A stretch of DNA of 64,000 nt from Methylobacterium sp. NMS14P (GTDB lineage Bacteria > Pseudomonadota > Alphaproteobacteria > Rhizobiales > Beijerinckiaceae): contig NZ_CP087106.1 in assembly GCF_028583545.1 (NCBI RefSeq), positions 4,212,501 to 4,276,500 on the forward strand. Reading direction: 5' to 3'. The position numbers were made by a program, and so were the translations under genes. The notes beneath the pieces are model-generated. The model ran no database searches. It worked only from the letters and a program-made list of their open reading frames with translations, and was not told where the DNA came from. Shown piece by piece: positions 42,689-52,248 of the stretch. Position 1 is the first letter of the stretch. Each line of letters begins with the position of its first letter.

Positions 42689-44632
42689 ATGTCCAGCGTC
42701 CCCCAGCCCGCCGAACTGACGCTGCGCGGCATCGTGCTGGGCGGCGCGATCACGCTGATCTTCACCGCCGCCAACGTCTACCTCGGTCTCAAGGTCGGCC
42801 TGACCTTCGCCACCTCGATTCCCGCCGCCGTCATCTCCATGGCGATCCTGCGCCGCCTGCCCGGCGCCACGGTCCTGGAGAACAACATCGTCCAGACCGT
42901 CGCCTCGGCGGCCGGCACCCTGTCGGCGATCATCTTCGTGCTGCCCGGTCTGGTCATGATCGGCTGGTGGCAGGGCTTCCCGTGGCTCACCACCGCGGGC
43001 ATCACCGCGACGGGCGGGATCCTCGGCGTGATGTTCTCCGTGCCCCTGCGCCGCGCCCTCGTGGTCGAGGCCGACCTGCCCTTTCCCGAGGGTCGGGCCG
43101 CCGCCGAGGTGCTAACGGTGGGCTCCGGCAGCCGTGCCGGGGAAGCCGACAGCGCCCGCGGCCTGCGGATCCTCGCGTGGAACGGCCTCGTCTCGGCGGC
43201 CTTCGCGGCGCTGGCGCAGACCCGGCTGGTCCTCGACAGCGCCGGCACGTGGTTCCGGGTGGGCGCCGGCGCCACAGGGATCGCCGGCAACCTGTCCTTC
43301 GCGCTGATCGGCGTCGGTCACCTCGTCGGGCCCTCGGTCGGGGCCGCGATGGCCCTGGGGCTGGCGATCGCCTGGGGCGTCCTCATCCCGCTGCTGACCG
43401 CCGCGCAGCCGATGCCGGGCGCCGACCTGGAGGCGTGGGTCGGCACGGCGTTCCGCCAGGACGTGCGCTTCTTCGGCGCCGGCGTGATGGGGGTCGCGGC
43501 GGTCTGGACCCTGGTCCGGATCGCCGGTCCGGTGCTCGGCGGCATCCGCTCGGCGCTGGCCGCCGGGCGCGCCCGCGGCGCCGGCGCGGCGCTCGCCGTC
43601 GAGGAGCGCGACCTGCCGGTCGCCGCGGTGGTGCTGGTCTCGCTGGCCCTGCTCGCGCCGATCGGCTGGCTCCTGTGGACCGTGCTGGCCGGGACGCCGC
43701 TGGAAGGCGAGGCCGTGCCGCTGATCGCCGGCGCCCTGCTGTTCATCCTGGTGATCGGTCTCTGCGTGGCCGCCGTGACCGGCTACATGGCCGGGCTGAT
43801 AGGCGCCTCGAACTCCCCCCTGTCGGGCGTCGGCATCCTGGCCGTCCTGGCGAGCGCCGCCCTCCTTCTCGGCCTGTTCGGCCGCGGGACCGATCCGAAG
43901 GGCACCCGGGCGCTGGTCGCCTACGCGCTGGCGGTCACGGGAATCGTGTTCGGCGTCGCCACCATCGCGAACGACAACCTGCAGGATCTCAAGACCGGGC
44001 AGCTCGTCGGCGCGACGCCCTGGAAGCAGCAGGTCGCCCTGGTCATCGGCGTGGCCTTCGGCTCCGTCATCATCCCGCCGGTGCTGAACCTCCTCGGGGC
44101 CAGCTTCGGCTTCGCGGGCGCGCCCGGGGCGGGCCCGAACGCCCTCGCGGCGCCGCAGGCCGGGCTGATCTCGGCGCTGGCCCGGGGCGTCCTGACCGGC
44201 GACGCCAACTGGCGGATGCTGACCTGGGGCGCCGTCGCCGGCCTCGGCCTCGTCGGCCTGGACGCGGCTCTCGGCCGCCTGAACCGCCTGCGCCTGCCGC
44301 CGCTCGCCGTCGCCCTCGGGATCTACCTGCCGATGAAGCTGGTCCTGCCGCTGGTGGCGGGCGCCGCGATCGGCACGCTCTACGACCGCTGGGCCCGGGG
44401 CCGGCCCGATCCGGAGCGGGCCCTGCGCATGGGCACCCTCACGGCGACCGGCCTGATCGTCGGCGAGAGCCTCTGGGGCGTCGCCTTCGCGCTGATCGTC
44501 TACCTGTCGGGCAGCGACGCCCCCCTGGCGCTGCTCGGTTCGGAGGCGCAGGGCCTCGCGCTGATCGCCGGCCTCGCGCTGTTCGCCGGCGCGACGGCGG
44601 CGCTGTACCGGACCGCGCGGCGCTCGGCCTGA
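42689..44632 (+). CDS. OPT-family oligopeptide/metal-chelate transporter
   Basis: A 647-residue inner-membrane protein with about 14 membrane segments. The start ([20 protein letters not shown]) and [19 protein letters not shown] are typical of the bacterial OPT family; [19 protein letters not shown] is a further conserved region. The family imports oligopeptides or siderophore-like chelates with protons. The substrate here cannot be deduced. It follows an AraC regulator on the opposite strand. Confidence 0.9.
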   Translation: MSSVPQPAELTLRGIVLGGAITLIFTAANVYLGLKVGLTFATSIPAAVISMAILRRLPGATVLENNIVQTVASAAGTLSAIIFVLPGLVMIGWWQGFPWLTTAGITATGGILGVMFSVPLRRALVVEADLPFPEGRAAAEVLTVGSGSRAGEADSARGLRILAWNGLVSAAFAALAQTRLVLDSAGTWFRVGAGATGIAGNLSFALIGVGHLVGPSVGAAMALGLAIAWGVLIPLLTAAQPMPGADLEAWVGTAFRQDVRFFGAGVMGVAAVWTLVRIAGPVLGGIRSALAAGRARGAGAALAVEERDLPVAAVVLVSLALLAPIGWLLWTVLAGTPLEGEAVPLIAGALLFILVIGLCVAAVTGYMAGLIGASNSPLSGVGILAVLASAALLLGLFGRGTDPKGTRALVAYALAVTGIVFGVATIANDNLQDLKTGQLVGATPWKQQVALVIGVAFGSVIIPPVLNLLGASFGFAGAPGAGPNALAAPQAGLISALARGVLTGDANWRMLTWGAVAGLGLVGLDAALGRLNRLRLPPLAVALGIYLPMKLVLPLVAGAAIGTLYDRWARGRPDPERALRMGTLTATGLIVGESLWGVAFALIVYLSGSDAPLALLGSEAQGLALIAGLALFAGATAALYRTARRSA

Positions 44633-44900
44633 CCGGGCCGCAACCCGGCCCTGCATTGACTTCGCAGCCGCACACACGCATATCGGCGGCGCAGCGTCAG
44701 CGGCCGTCATGGCCCGCTTGAGGGGGCTGCGTGACGGATCGGGCGCCACCCGGCGTGATCCGGCCCCCCTCTTCATAACGTGCATGCACCCGGGCCGCCC
44801 CATCACGCGGGCTGCCCCCTGCCAACGGACCGGCCCCATTACGGCACCGCTCGCGCAAGACGCGAGGCGCCCGGCCGGACCTGCTGCATCGGATACATCC

Positions 44901-46472
44901 TTGACCCAATTCACCGATTTCGGCCTCGCCCAGCCCGTGCTGCGGGCGCTCAGCGAGGCCGGCTACGTCGCGCCGACCCCGATCCAGGCCCAGGCGATCC
45001 CGCCGGCGATGACGGGCCGCGACCTCTGCGGCATCGCCCAGACCGGCACCGGCAAGACCGCGGCCTTCGCGCTGCCGATCCTGCACCGCCTCTCGCTCTC
45101 GGACCGCCGCGCCCCGCGCCGCGGCTGCCGCGTGCTGGTGCTCTCGCCGACCCGCGAGCTCGCCAACCAGATCGCCGAATCGTTCTCCGATTACGGCCGT
45201 CACCTGTCCTTCACCAACACGGTGGTGTTCGGCGGCGTCACCATCAGCCGGCAGGAGCGCGCCCTGGCGCCGGGCGTCGACATCCTCGTCGCCACCCCCG
45301 GCCGGCTGATCGACCTGATCGAGCGCCGCTCGCTGACCCTGGAGGGCGTCGAGATCCTCGTCCTCGACGAGGCCGACCAGATGCTCGACCTCGGCTTCAT
45401 CCACGCCCTCAAGCGCATCGTGAAGATGCTGCCGCAGAAGCGCCAGAGCCTGTTCTTCTCGGCCACCATGCCGAAGAACATCGCGGGCCTCGCGGCGCAG
45501 TACCTCACCGATCCGGTCCAGGTCGCGGTGACGCCGGTCGCCACCACGGCCGAGCGGGTCGAGCAGGAGGTGATCTTCGTCCACACCGGCGCCAAGCAGG
45601 CGCTGCTCGGCCACATCCTGCGCGATCCGGCGATCGAGCGCGTGCTCGTCTTCACCCGCACCAAGCACGGGGCGGACCGGGTCGTGCGCGGGCTCGACAA
45701 GGTCGGCATCGCGGCCGCCGCGATCCACGGCAACAAGAGCCAGCCTCAGCGCGAGCGGGCGCTCCAGGCCTTCCGCGACGGCGACTGCCGGGTGCTGGTC
45801 GCCACCGACATCGCGGCCCGCGGCATCGACGTCGAGGGCGTGAGCCACGTCATCAACTTCGACCTGCCGAACGTGCCGGAGAGCTACGTCCACCGGATCG
45901 GCCGCACCGCGCGCGCCGGCGCCGACGGGCTCGCCATCTCGTTCTGCAACGACGAGGAGAAGGCCTACCTGCGCGACATCGAGCGCATCACGCGCCAGAA
46001 GGTGCCGGTGGCCGGCTTCCCCGAGGGCTTCACCCCGCCGTCCCGCCAGGAGGCGGCCGAGATCGCCCGCGAGGAGGAGCGCCGGCCCGAGCGTCAGCAG
46101 CAGCGCCCCGGCGGCGGCCGCCAGGGCCAGCGTCCCCGGCAGCAGCAGGGCCGTCCCCAGCAGGGCCGGCCCGAGGGCGGCCGCGGCTTCGGCGGTCCCG
46201 GCCAGGGCGCGCCCCGGCAGGGCCGGCCCCAGGACGGCCGCGTCGACGCGCGCGGCGACACCCGCGGCGACAATCGCGGCCACGCCCCGCAGGGCCGCGA
46301 CGCCCGCGCGGACCGGCCGGCCCGCCCGCAGGGCGAGCGCCCGAACCAGGGCCGTCCGAACCGCGACGGCCGTCCCCAGCGCGCCGATGCCCGTCCGCGC
46401 AGCGGCGGCGGCGGTGGCGGTGGCGGCGAGGGTCGCAGCATCGGCTGGCTGGAGCGGGCGCCCCGCTCCTGA
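44901..46472 (+). CDS. DEAD-box RNA helicase with an arginine/glycine/glutamine-rich tail
   Basis: A 523-residue ATP-dependent RNA helicase (RhlE-like). It shows the Q motif ([24 protein letters not shown]), Walker [22 protein letters not shown] in [12 protein letters not shown], and [10 protein letters not shown]. The C-terminal 150 residues are low-complexity, rich in Arg, Gly, Gln, Pro ([20 protein letters not shown]), and probably bind RNA. The start is uncertain: TTG at 44901 (LTQFTDFGL) begins the conserved domain; ATG at 44784 or 44709 would add 39 or 64 unconserved residues. Confidence 0.88.
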   Translation: MTQFTDFGLAQPVLRALSEAGYVAPTPIQAQAIPPAMTGRDLCGIAQTGTGKTAAFALPILHRLSLSDRRAPRRGCRVLVLSPTRELANQIAESFSDYGRHLSFTNTVVFGGVTISRQERALAPGVDILVATPGRLIDLIERRSLTLEGVEILVLDEADQMLDLGFIHALKRIVKMLPQKRQSLFFSATMPKNIAGLAAQYLTDPVQVAVTPVATTAERVEQEVIFVHTGAKQALLGHILRDPAIERVLVFTRTKHGADRVVRGLDKVGIAAAAIHGNKSQPQRERALQAFRDGDCRVLVATDIAARGIDVEGVSHVINFDLPNVPESYVHRIGRTARAGADGLAISFCNDEEKAYLRDIERITRQKVPVAGFPEGFTPPSRQEAAEIAREEERRPERQQQRPGGGRQGQRPRQQQGRPQQGRPEGGRGFGGPGQGAPRQGRPQDGRVDARGDTRGDNRGHAPQGRDARADRPARPQGERPNQGRPNRDGRPQRADARPRSGGGGGGGGEGRSIGWLERAPRS

Positions 46473-46482
46473 GTGAAGATCG

Positions 46483-46514
46483 AGCCGCCCGGGACGGATC
46501 CGTCCCGGGCGGCT
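46483..46514. terminator. Perfect 32-base palindrome after the helicase gene
   Basis: The 32 bases at 46483-46514 are a perfect palindrome centred on GGATCC (46496-46501), starting AGCCGCCCGGG and ending CCCGGGCGGCT, followed by TTCGTCT. It lies 11 bases after the helicase stop. It is probably an intrinsic terminator, although the T tract is weak. Confidence 0.65.
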
Positions 46515-46629
46515 TCGTCTCCGGACAGCGCGGGGGATCGGCGGCCCCAACCGGGCGCGGCGCTCCCGCGCGATCGAACCCGGTCGGCTGGCCCTTCCGC
46601 TCGCCCCCGGAATTTGGCATCCTGCTCCC

Positions 46630-47046
46630 GTGCACCTCTGGTCGGCCCTCCGGCGCCTGTTGCCGCTCCTCGCGGTGATCAGCCTCGCCCTGACGCCGGT
46701 GACCGCGCCCGCGGCCATCGCGGGCCCGCACGCGCCGATGGCCGCGCCGGCCCACGACCATAGGGACCATCACCACGCCGCCGCACCGGAGACGGCCACC
46801 GAATCCGGCGACACCGGCATGATGGCGGACATGGACGCCATGCCGTGCTGCCCGAAGCCGGCCAAGCCCGACTGTGCCAAGGGCTGCCCGCTGATGGCGC
46901 TCTGCCTGGCGGGCATGGCCTCGCTCCTCCCGGCCGCGATCACCCTCCCCGTGCCGACGGCGCGCGGTCTGAGCACCCGCTGGCCCGAGGGCGCGGCCTT
47001 CGCCAGCCGGCCGGGAGCCCCGCTGCCCGAGCCTCCCCGAGCCTGA
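46630..47046 (+). CDS. Exported Cys/His/Met-rich small protein of the copper cluster
   Basis: A 138-residue protein with an N-terminal signal (LRRLLPLLAVISLALTP). It contains a His run (HDHRDHHHAA), a Met-rich GMMADMDAMPCCPKP and further Cys (DCAKGCPLMALCLAG), so it looks able to bind soft metals. It resembles the small His-rich proteins at the head of czc and cus operons, such as CzcI, in position and composition. GTG at 46630 is the start. A hydrophobic region at about 85-110 may be membrane-attached. It is the first gene of the cluster, 80 bases before the FixH-like gene. Confidence 0.65.
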   Translation: MHLWSALRRLLPLLAVISLALTPVTAPAAIAGPHAPMAAPAHDHRDHHHAAAPETATESGDTGMMADMDAMPCCPKPAKPDCAKGCPLMALCLAGMASLLPAAITLPVPTARGLSTRWPEGAAFASRPGAPLPEPPRA

Positions 47047-47126
47047 ACCCGATGCCGCCGGCGCGCGCGCCGGCACGGTGACGCGCGTCCGCGCGCACCT
47101 TCCATCGCGTTCAGGAGACGACCCCC

Positions 47127-47531
47127 GTGATCAAGCTTCCCCTCGCGCGCGCCGCCGCGGCCGCGCTGCTCGCTGCCGCCCTGTCGGCTCCGGCCCTGTC
47201 GGCGCGCGCCGACGTCAAGGATTACCGCTTCGAGCTCGTGCAGCCGGAGACCAAGGTGGGCGAGACGGTCCTCGCCGTCCGGCTCGTCGACCGGCGCACC
47301 GGCAAGCCGGTGCCCGACGCCGTGGTCTTCGCCAAGCGCCTCGACATGGCGCCCGACGCCATGGAGGAGATGGCCACCAAGGTCGAGCAGCTGCCGTCCA
47401 CCGAGCCCGGGATCTACCGGTTCAAGGCCAGGCTCTCGATGCAGGGCCGCTGGCGCCTGTCGCTCGCCGCGAAGGTCCAGGGTGAGACCGGCACGGTCGA
47501 CGACCAGCTGATCGTCCAGGCTGCCAAGTGA
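47127..47531 (+). CDS. FixH/YtkA-like exported protein
   Basis: A 134-residue protein with a Sec signal (LPLARAAAAALLAAALSAPA) and a YtkA/FixH-like beta-sandwich (FELVQPETKVGETVLAVRLV, GIYRFKARLSMQGRWRLSLA). Such proteins often sit next to copper efflux genes and may bind copper or act in its handling; Met and one His are present, but no clear site can be named. It starts with GTG at 47127, and its stop overlaps the cusB start by four bases. Confidence 0.75.
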   Translation: MIKLPLARAAAAALLAAALSAPALSARADVKDYRFELVQPETKVGETVLAVRLVDRRTGKPVPDAVVFAKRLDMAPDAMEEMATKVEQLPSTEPGIYRFKARLSMQGRWRLSLAAKVQGETGTVDDQLIVQAAK

Positions 47532-49009
47532 GCCGCACCGCCTGGTTCGCCGGGACCCTCGCCGCGCTCGCGGCGGGGGGAATCGGCTACGGCGCGGGGC
47601 GCGGGGGCGACCCCGTGCCGGCGCTGGTCGCGGCCGCCCGGACGCAATTCGCCGCCTGGCGGCCGAGCGGGCCGGCCCCTCCCGTCCCGGCGACGGCGAC
47701 CGCGGCGACCGGCCCGGTGGTCTACTACCGGGACCCGGACGGGAAGCCGGTCTACGCGCTCGCGCCGATGATGACCGCGGACGGGCGCGCGTTCCGGGCG
47801 GTGCGCGCCAGCGAGGACGTCCGCTTCGATCTCCCGGACGACGCCCCCGGCCCCGACGCGGCCGGCGCGGAGGCCGCGGGCCCTCGGTCCGACTCGGGCG
47901 CGCGCGCTGTCCTCTACTACCGCAACCCGATGGGCCTGTCGGACACGTCGCCGGTGCCGAAGAAGGACTCGATGGGGATGGACTACGTCCCCGTCTACGC
48001 CGACGCGGAGGCGGGCGGCCCGGTCGTGACGGTCCCGGCCGGCCGGATCCAGCGCACCGGCGTGCGGACCGCGACCGCGGAGCGGCGGGTGGTGGCGCAG
48101 CCGGTGCGCGTGCCCGGCACGCTGGCCCTCGACGAGCGCCGCGTCACCGTCGTGGCGACCCGCTCCGACGCCTATGTCGACCGGGTCGAGAGCGTCACGA
48201 CCGGGGACCGGGTCCGCCGCGGTCAGCCCCTGGTCCACATCTACGCGCCGGAGATCAACGCGGCCGCGGCCCAGCTCATCGCCAATCCCGGCTTCGACGG
48301 GGCGCGCCGGCGCCTGCAGAACCTCAACGTCTCCGAGGCCGTCATCGACGCGATGGAGCGCACCCGCACGGTGCCGATGGCCATCACGTGGTCCTCGCCC
48401 CGGGACGGTGTCGTCCTGCAGCGCAACGCCGTGGAGGGCATGAGGGCGGCGGCCGGCGACGCCCTGTTCCGGATCGCCGACATCGCGGTGCTGTGGGTGC
48501 TGGCCGACGTGCCCGAGCGCGACCTCGCGGGGATCCGCGTCGGCCAGGGTGCGACCGTGCGCCCGCGCTCGGCGCCGGGCCGGACCGTCGCCGGCAGGGT
48601 GGCGGTGATCTACCCGCAGGTGAATCCCGAGACCCGCGCCACCCGGGTCCGGATCGAGCTGGCGAACCCGGACGGCGCGCTCCTGCCCGACATGTACGCC
48701 GACGTCGCGATCGACACGGGGAGCGCCGTGCCGGTGGTCGCGGTCCCGGACGACGCCGTCCTCGACACCGGCACGCGCCAGATCGTGCTGATCGAGCGCG
48801 GCGAGGGCCGCTTCGAGCCGCGGGCCGTGACGCTCGGCGCGCGGGGCGACGGCTTCACCGAGATCCGCGCCGGCCTCGCGGCCGGCGACCGGGTCGTCAC
48901 GGCGGCGAACTTCCTGATCGACGCCGAGAGCAACCTGAAGGCGGCGCTCCAGGGCCTCGCCCCGCCGCGGGACGACCGGCAGGCGGCCCGTGCGGGAGAC
49001 GCGCCGTGA
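47528..49009 (+). CDS. cusB: RND efflux periplasmic adaptor CusB
   Basis: A 493-residue membrane-fusion protein. An N-terminal anchor (AALAAGGIGYGAG) is followed by two heavy-metal-binding-like segments: VVYYRDPDGKPVYALAP and LYYRNPMGLSDTS, then KKDSMGMDYVPVY. The second is the intact domain typical of Cu/Ag adaptors; the first is a diverged form. Then come the barrel, lipoyl and hairpin domains (RVTVVATRSDAYVDRVESVT). It links CusA to an outer-membrane channel. GTG at 47528 overlaps the previous stop. No CusC gene is here. Confidence 0.88.
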   Translation: MSRTAWFAGTLAALAAGGIGYGAGRGGDPVPALVAAARTQFAAWRPSGPAPPVPATATAATGPVVYYRDPDGKPVYALAPMMTADGRAFRAVRASEDVRFDLPDDAPGPDAAGAEAAGPRSDSGARAVLYYRNPMGLSDTSPVPKKDSMGMDYVPVYADAEAGGPVVTVPAGRIQRTGVRTATAERRVVAQPVRVPGTLALDERRVTVVATRSDAYVDRVESVTTGDRVRRGQPLVHIYAPEINAAAAQLIANPGFDGARRRLQNLNVSEAVIDAMERTRTVPMAITWSSPRDGVVLQRNAVEGMRAAAGDALFRIADIAVLWVLADVPERDLAGIRVGQGATVRPRSAPGRTVAGRVAVIYPQVNPETRATRVRIELANPDGALLPDMYADVAIDTGSAVPVVAVPDDAVLDTGTRQIVLIERGEGRFEPRAVTLGARGDGFTEIRAGLAAGDRVVTAANFLIDAESNLKAALQGLAPPRDDRQAARAGDAP

Positions 49010-52000
49010 TCGCCCGCCTCATCGCCTGGTCGGCCCGCAACCTGGTCCTGGTGCTGGTCGGGACCGCGCTGTCGGTCGGCGCCGGCCTCGTGGCGCTCCG
49101 GACGCTGCCGCTGGACGCCATCCCCGACCTCTCGGACGTGCAGGCCATCGTCTACACCGAGTATCCCGGCCAGGCGCCGCAGGTGGTCGAGGATCAGGTC
49201 ACCTACCCGCTCACCACCGCCATGCTGACGGTGCCGCGGGCCAAGGTGGTGCGGGGCTTCTCGTTCTTCGGCGTCTCCTTCGTCTACGTCATCTTCGAGG
49301 ACGGCACCGACCCCTACTGGGGCCGCTCGCGGGTGCTGGAATACCTCAGCGGCGCGGCGCGCCGCCTGCCGCCCGGCGTGACGCCGACGCTGGGCCCCGA
49401 CGCCACCGGCGTCGGCTGGGTCTACCAGTACGTCGTGGTGGCGCGGGAGCGGACGCTGGCGGAACTCCGCTCCCTGCAGGACTGGGTGATCCGCTTCGCG
49501 GCCTCGCGGGCCGAGGGCGTGGCGGAGGTCGCGGGCGTCGGCGGCTTCGTGAAGCAGTACAACGTGGTGGTCGACCCGAACCGGCTGCGCGCCCAGGGCG
49601 TCACCCTCGCGGCGCTCCGGGACGCGATCCGGTCGAGCAACGCCGATGTCGGCGGCCGCACGGTCGAGCTCTCCGAGTTCGAGTTCATGGTGCGGGGCCG
49701 CGGCTACCTGCGCGGCACCGCCGACATCGAGGCCATCGTCCTGAAGACCGCGGGGGGCACGCCGCTGCGGGTGCGGGACGTGGCCCGGGTCGAGCTCGGA
49801 CCCGACGAGCGGCGGGGCATCACCGAGATGAACGGCGACGGCGAGGTCGCCGGCGGCATCGTGATCCAGCGCTTCGGCGCCGACGCCCTGTCGGTCATCG
49901 AGGGCGTGAAGGCGAAGCTCGCGGAGATCGCCCGGAGCCTGCCGGCCGGCACCGAGATCCTGCCGGTCTACGACCGCTCCCGGCTGATCGAGGCCGCGAT
50001 CGACACCCTCCGGCACACCCTGGTCGAGGAGAGCCTCGTCGTCTCCCTGGTCTGCGCGGTGTTCCTGCTGCACGTGCGCAGCGCCCTCGTCGCCGTCCTG
50101 ATGCTGCCGGTGGGAATCCTGATGGCGCTGGCGGGCATGAAGGCCCTGGGGCTCGGCGCCAACATCATGAGCCTCGGCGGCATCGCCATCGCGGTCGGCG
50201 CCATGATCGACGCCGCCATCGTGATGATCGAGAACGCCCACAAGCACCTGGAGCGGGCGCCCCCCGGCAGCGACCGGGTCGCGATCCTGGTCGCGGCGGC
50301 CGCCGAGGTCGGGCCGTCCCTGTTCTTCTCGCTCCTGGTGATCACGGTCAGCTTCCTGCCGATCTTCACCCTGGAGAGCCAGGAGGGCCGCCTGTTCGGC
50401 CCGCTCGCCTACACCAAGACCTTCGCGATGGCGGCGGCCGCGCTGCTGTCGGTGACGCTGGTTCCGGCCCTGATGGTGCTGTGCGTGCGCGGGCGGATCG
50501 TCCCCGAGCACCGCAACCCGCTGAACCGGCTCCTCGTCGGCGCCTACCGGCCGGTGATCGCCGCCGTGCTGCGGGCCCGGGTGCCGACGATCGTGCTCGC
50601 CGCCGGCCTCCTGGCGGCGACCGCGTGGCCGGCCCGGCAGCTCGGCTCGGAGTTCATGCCGGACCTCGACGAGGGCACCCTGCTCTACATGCCCACGACC
50701 CTGCCGGGGATCTCGGTGACGAAGGCCGGCGAGCTGCTCGCCACCCAGGACCGGATCATCAGGAGCTTCCCGGAGGTGGCCTCCGTCTACGGCAAGGCCG
50801 GCCGGGCGGCCACGGTGACCGACCCGGCGCCGATGGAGATGTTCGAGACCGTGATCGCCCTGAAGCCGAGGGCGGAGTGGCGGCCGGGGGTCACGCTCGC
50901 CGGCCTCAGGGCCGAGATGGACGCGGCGCTGCAATTCCCGGGCGTGTCGAATGCCTGGACGCAGCCGATCCGCGCCCGCATCGACATGCTGGCGACCGGC
51001 ATCCGCACGCCGGTGGGCGTGAAGGTGCTGGGCACCGACCTCACGGCGATGGAGGCGGCGGCCCGGCAGGTCGAGGCGGCGCTCCGGACCGTTTCGGGCA
51101 CGTCGAGCGCCTACGCCGAGCGGGTGATCGGCGGCTACTTCCTCGACATCACCCCGGACCGGGAGGCGCTCGGGCGCTACGGCCTCAGGGTCGGGGACGT
51201 CCAGGACGTGATCGCCACCGCGCTGGGCGGCCAGAGCGTCACCGAGACCGTCGAGGGCCGCGAGCGCTACACCGTCAACGTCCGCTACCCGCGGGCCTTC
51301 CGCTCGGACCCGGCCGCCATCGCCGACACGGTGCAGGTGCCGCTGCCGGCGGGCGGGACCGTGCCCCTGCGCGAGGTCGCGGCCGTGGCGCTCACCCGCG
51401 GGCCGACGGCGATCCGCACCGAGAACGGCCAGCTCGCGGTCTACATCTACGTCGACATCGCCGGCCGGGACCTCGGCGGCTACGTCGCGGCGGCGCGGCA
51501 GGCGGTGGCCGACGCGGTGACGCTGCCGGCCGGCACCACCCTCCAGTGGAGCGGGCAGTACGAATCCCTGGCCCGGGCCGAGGCGCGCCTCGCGATCGTC
51601 GTCCCGCTGACGCTGCTCCTCGTGTTCCTGCTCCTCTACCTGAACTTCCGGCGGCTCACCGAGACGCTCATCGTCATGCTGTCCCTGCCCTTCGCGCTGG
51701 TCGGCGGGGTCTGGCTGCTCTGGTGGATGGGCTTCAACCTGTCGGTGGCGGTGGCGGTGGGCTTCATCGCGCTGGCCGGCGTCGCCGCCGAGACCGGAGT
51801 GATCATGCTGGTCTACCTCGACCACGCCCTCGACGCGGTGCGCGCCGCCTGCGACCGGGCGGGGCGGCCCCTGACCCGCGCGGATCTGCGGGCGGCCATC
51901 ATGGTCGGCGCGGTCGAGCGGGTACGGCCCAAGATGATGACGGTCGTGGCCATCATGGCAGGGCTGCTGCCGATCCTCTGGAGCCGGGGCGCCGGCTCGG

Positions 52001-52185
52001 AGGTAATGCAGCGCATCGCGGTACCGATGATCGGCGGGATGGTCTCCTCGACCCTCCTGACCCTGATCGTCATCCCGGCGGTCTACGCCCTGGTGAAGGG
52101 CCGGGGCCTGCCGGCGGTCGGAGGGGAAATCCGGCCGGCGCCGCGGCCCCGCCGGCGGCGGAGCGCCGACACCGCCGCCGGATGA
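49006..52185 (+). CDS. cusA: Copper/silver efflux RND transporter CusA
   Basis: A 1059-residue heavy-metal RND pump with 12 membrane segments and two large periplasmic domains. The conserved relay motif in segment 4 is IAIAVGAMIDAAIVMIENAH, the form found in Cu(I)/Ag(I) pumps. The three methionines that bind Cu(I) in E. coli CusA (573, 623, 672) are present here as Met562 (LLYMPTT), Met612 (APMEMFE) and Met661 (RIDMLATG), with the same spacing. It starts at GTG 49006, overlapping cusB by four bases, and ends the operon. Confidence 0.94.
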   Translation: MIARLIAWSARNLVLVLVGTALSVGAGLVALRTLPLDAIPDLSDVQAIVYTEYPGQAPQVVEDQVTYPLTTAMLTVPRAKVVRGFSFFGVSFVYVIFEDGTDPYWGRSRVLEYLSGAARRLPPGVTPTLGPDATGVGWVYQYVVVARERTLAELRSLQDWVIRFAASRAEGVAEVAGVGGFVKQYNVVVDPNRLRAQGVTLAALRDAIRSSNADVGGRTVELSEFEFMVRGRGYLRGTADIEAIVLKTAGGTPLRVRDVARVELGPDERRGITEMNGDGEVAGGIVIQRFGADALSVIEGVKAKLAEIARSLPAGTEILPVYDRSRLIEAAIDTLRHTLVEESLVVSLVCAVFLLHVRSALVAVLMLPVGILMALAGMKALGLGANIMSLGGIAIAVGAMIDAAIVMIENAHKHLERAPPGSDRVAILVAAAAEVGPSLFFSLLVITVSFLPIFTLESQEGRLFGPLAYTKTFAMAAAALLSVTLVPALMVLCVRGRIVPEHRNPLNRLLVGAYRPVIAAVLRARVPTIVLAAGLLAATAWPARQLGSEFMPDLDEGTLLYMPTTLPGISVTKAGELLATQDRIIRSFPEVASVYGKAGRAATVTDPAPMEMFETVIALKPRAEWRPGVTLAGLRAEMDAALQFPGVSNAWTQPIRARIDMLATGIRTPVGVKVLGTDLTAMEAAARQVEAALRTVSGTSSAYAERVIGGYFLDITPDREALGRYGLRVGDVQDVIATALGGQSVTETVEGRERYTVNVRYPRAFRSDPAAIADTVQVPLPAGGTVPLREVAAVALTRGPTAIRTENGQLAVYIYVDIAGRDLGGYVAAARQAVADAVTLPAGTTLQWSGQYESLARAEARLAIVVPLTLLLVFLLLYLNFRRLTETLIVMLSLPFALVGGVWLLWWMGFNLSVAVAVGFIALAGVAAETGVIMLVYLDHALDAVRAACDRAGRPLTRADLRAAIMVGAVERVRPKMMTVVAIMAGLLPILWSRGAGSEVMQRIAVPMIGGMVSSTLLTLIVIPAVYALVKGRGLPAVGGEIRPAPRPRRRRSADTAAG

Positions 52186-52248
52186 CGCCTCGACCGTCCG
52201 TGCGAGTGCGGCGCGGCGACCAGGAGAGGGTCGCCGCGCGCGAGCCGC

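Noticed and set aside
42541..44721. A 726-codon frame overlapping the OPT transporter in another phase
   Set aside because: The OPT frame has 14 membrane segments and conserved family sequence. The overlapping frame is Arg/Gly/Pro-rich and lacks any domain.
48610..51825. A 1071-codon open frame antisense to cusA
   Set aside because: Its translation is dominated by Arg, Asp, Gly, His and Gln, and it lies opposite an intact RND pump with all key residues. In this GC-rich DNA, long antisense frames are expected from codon bias.
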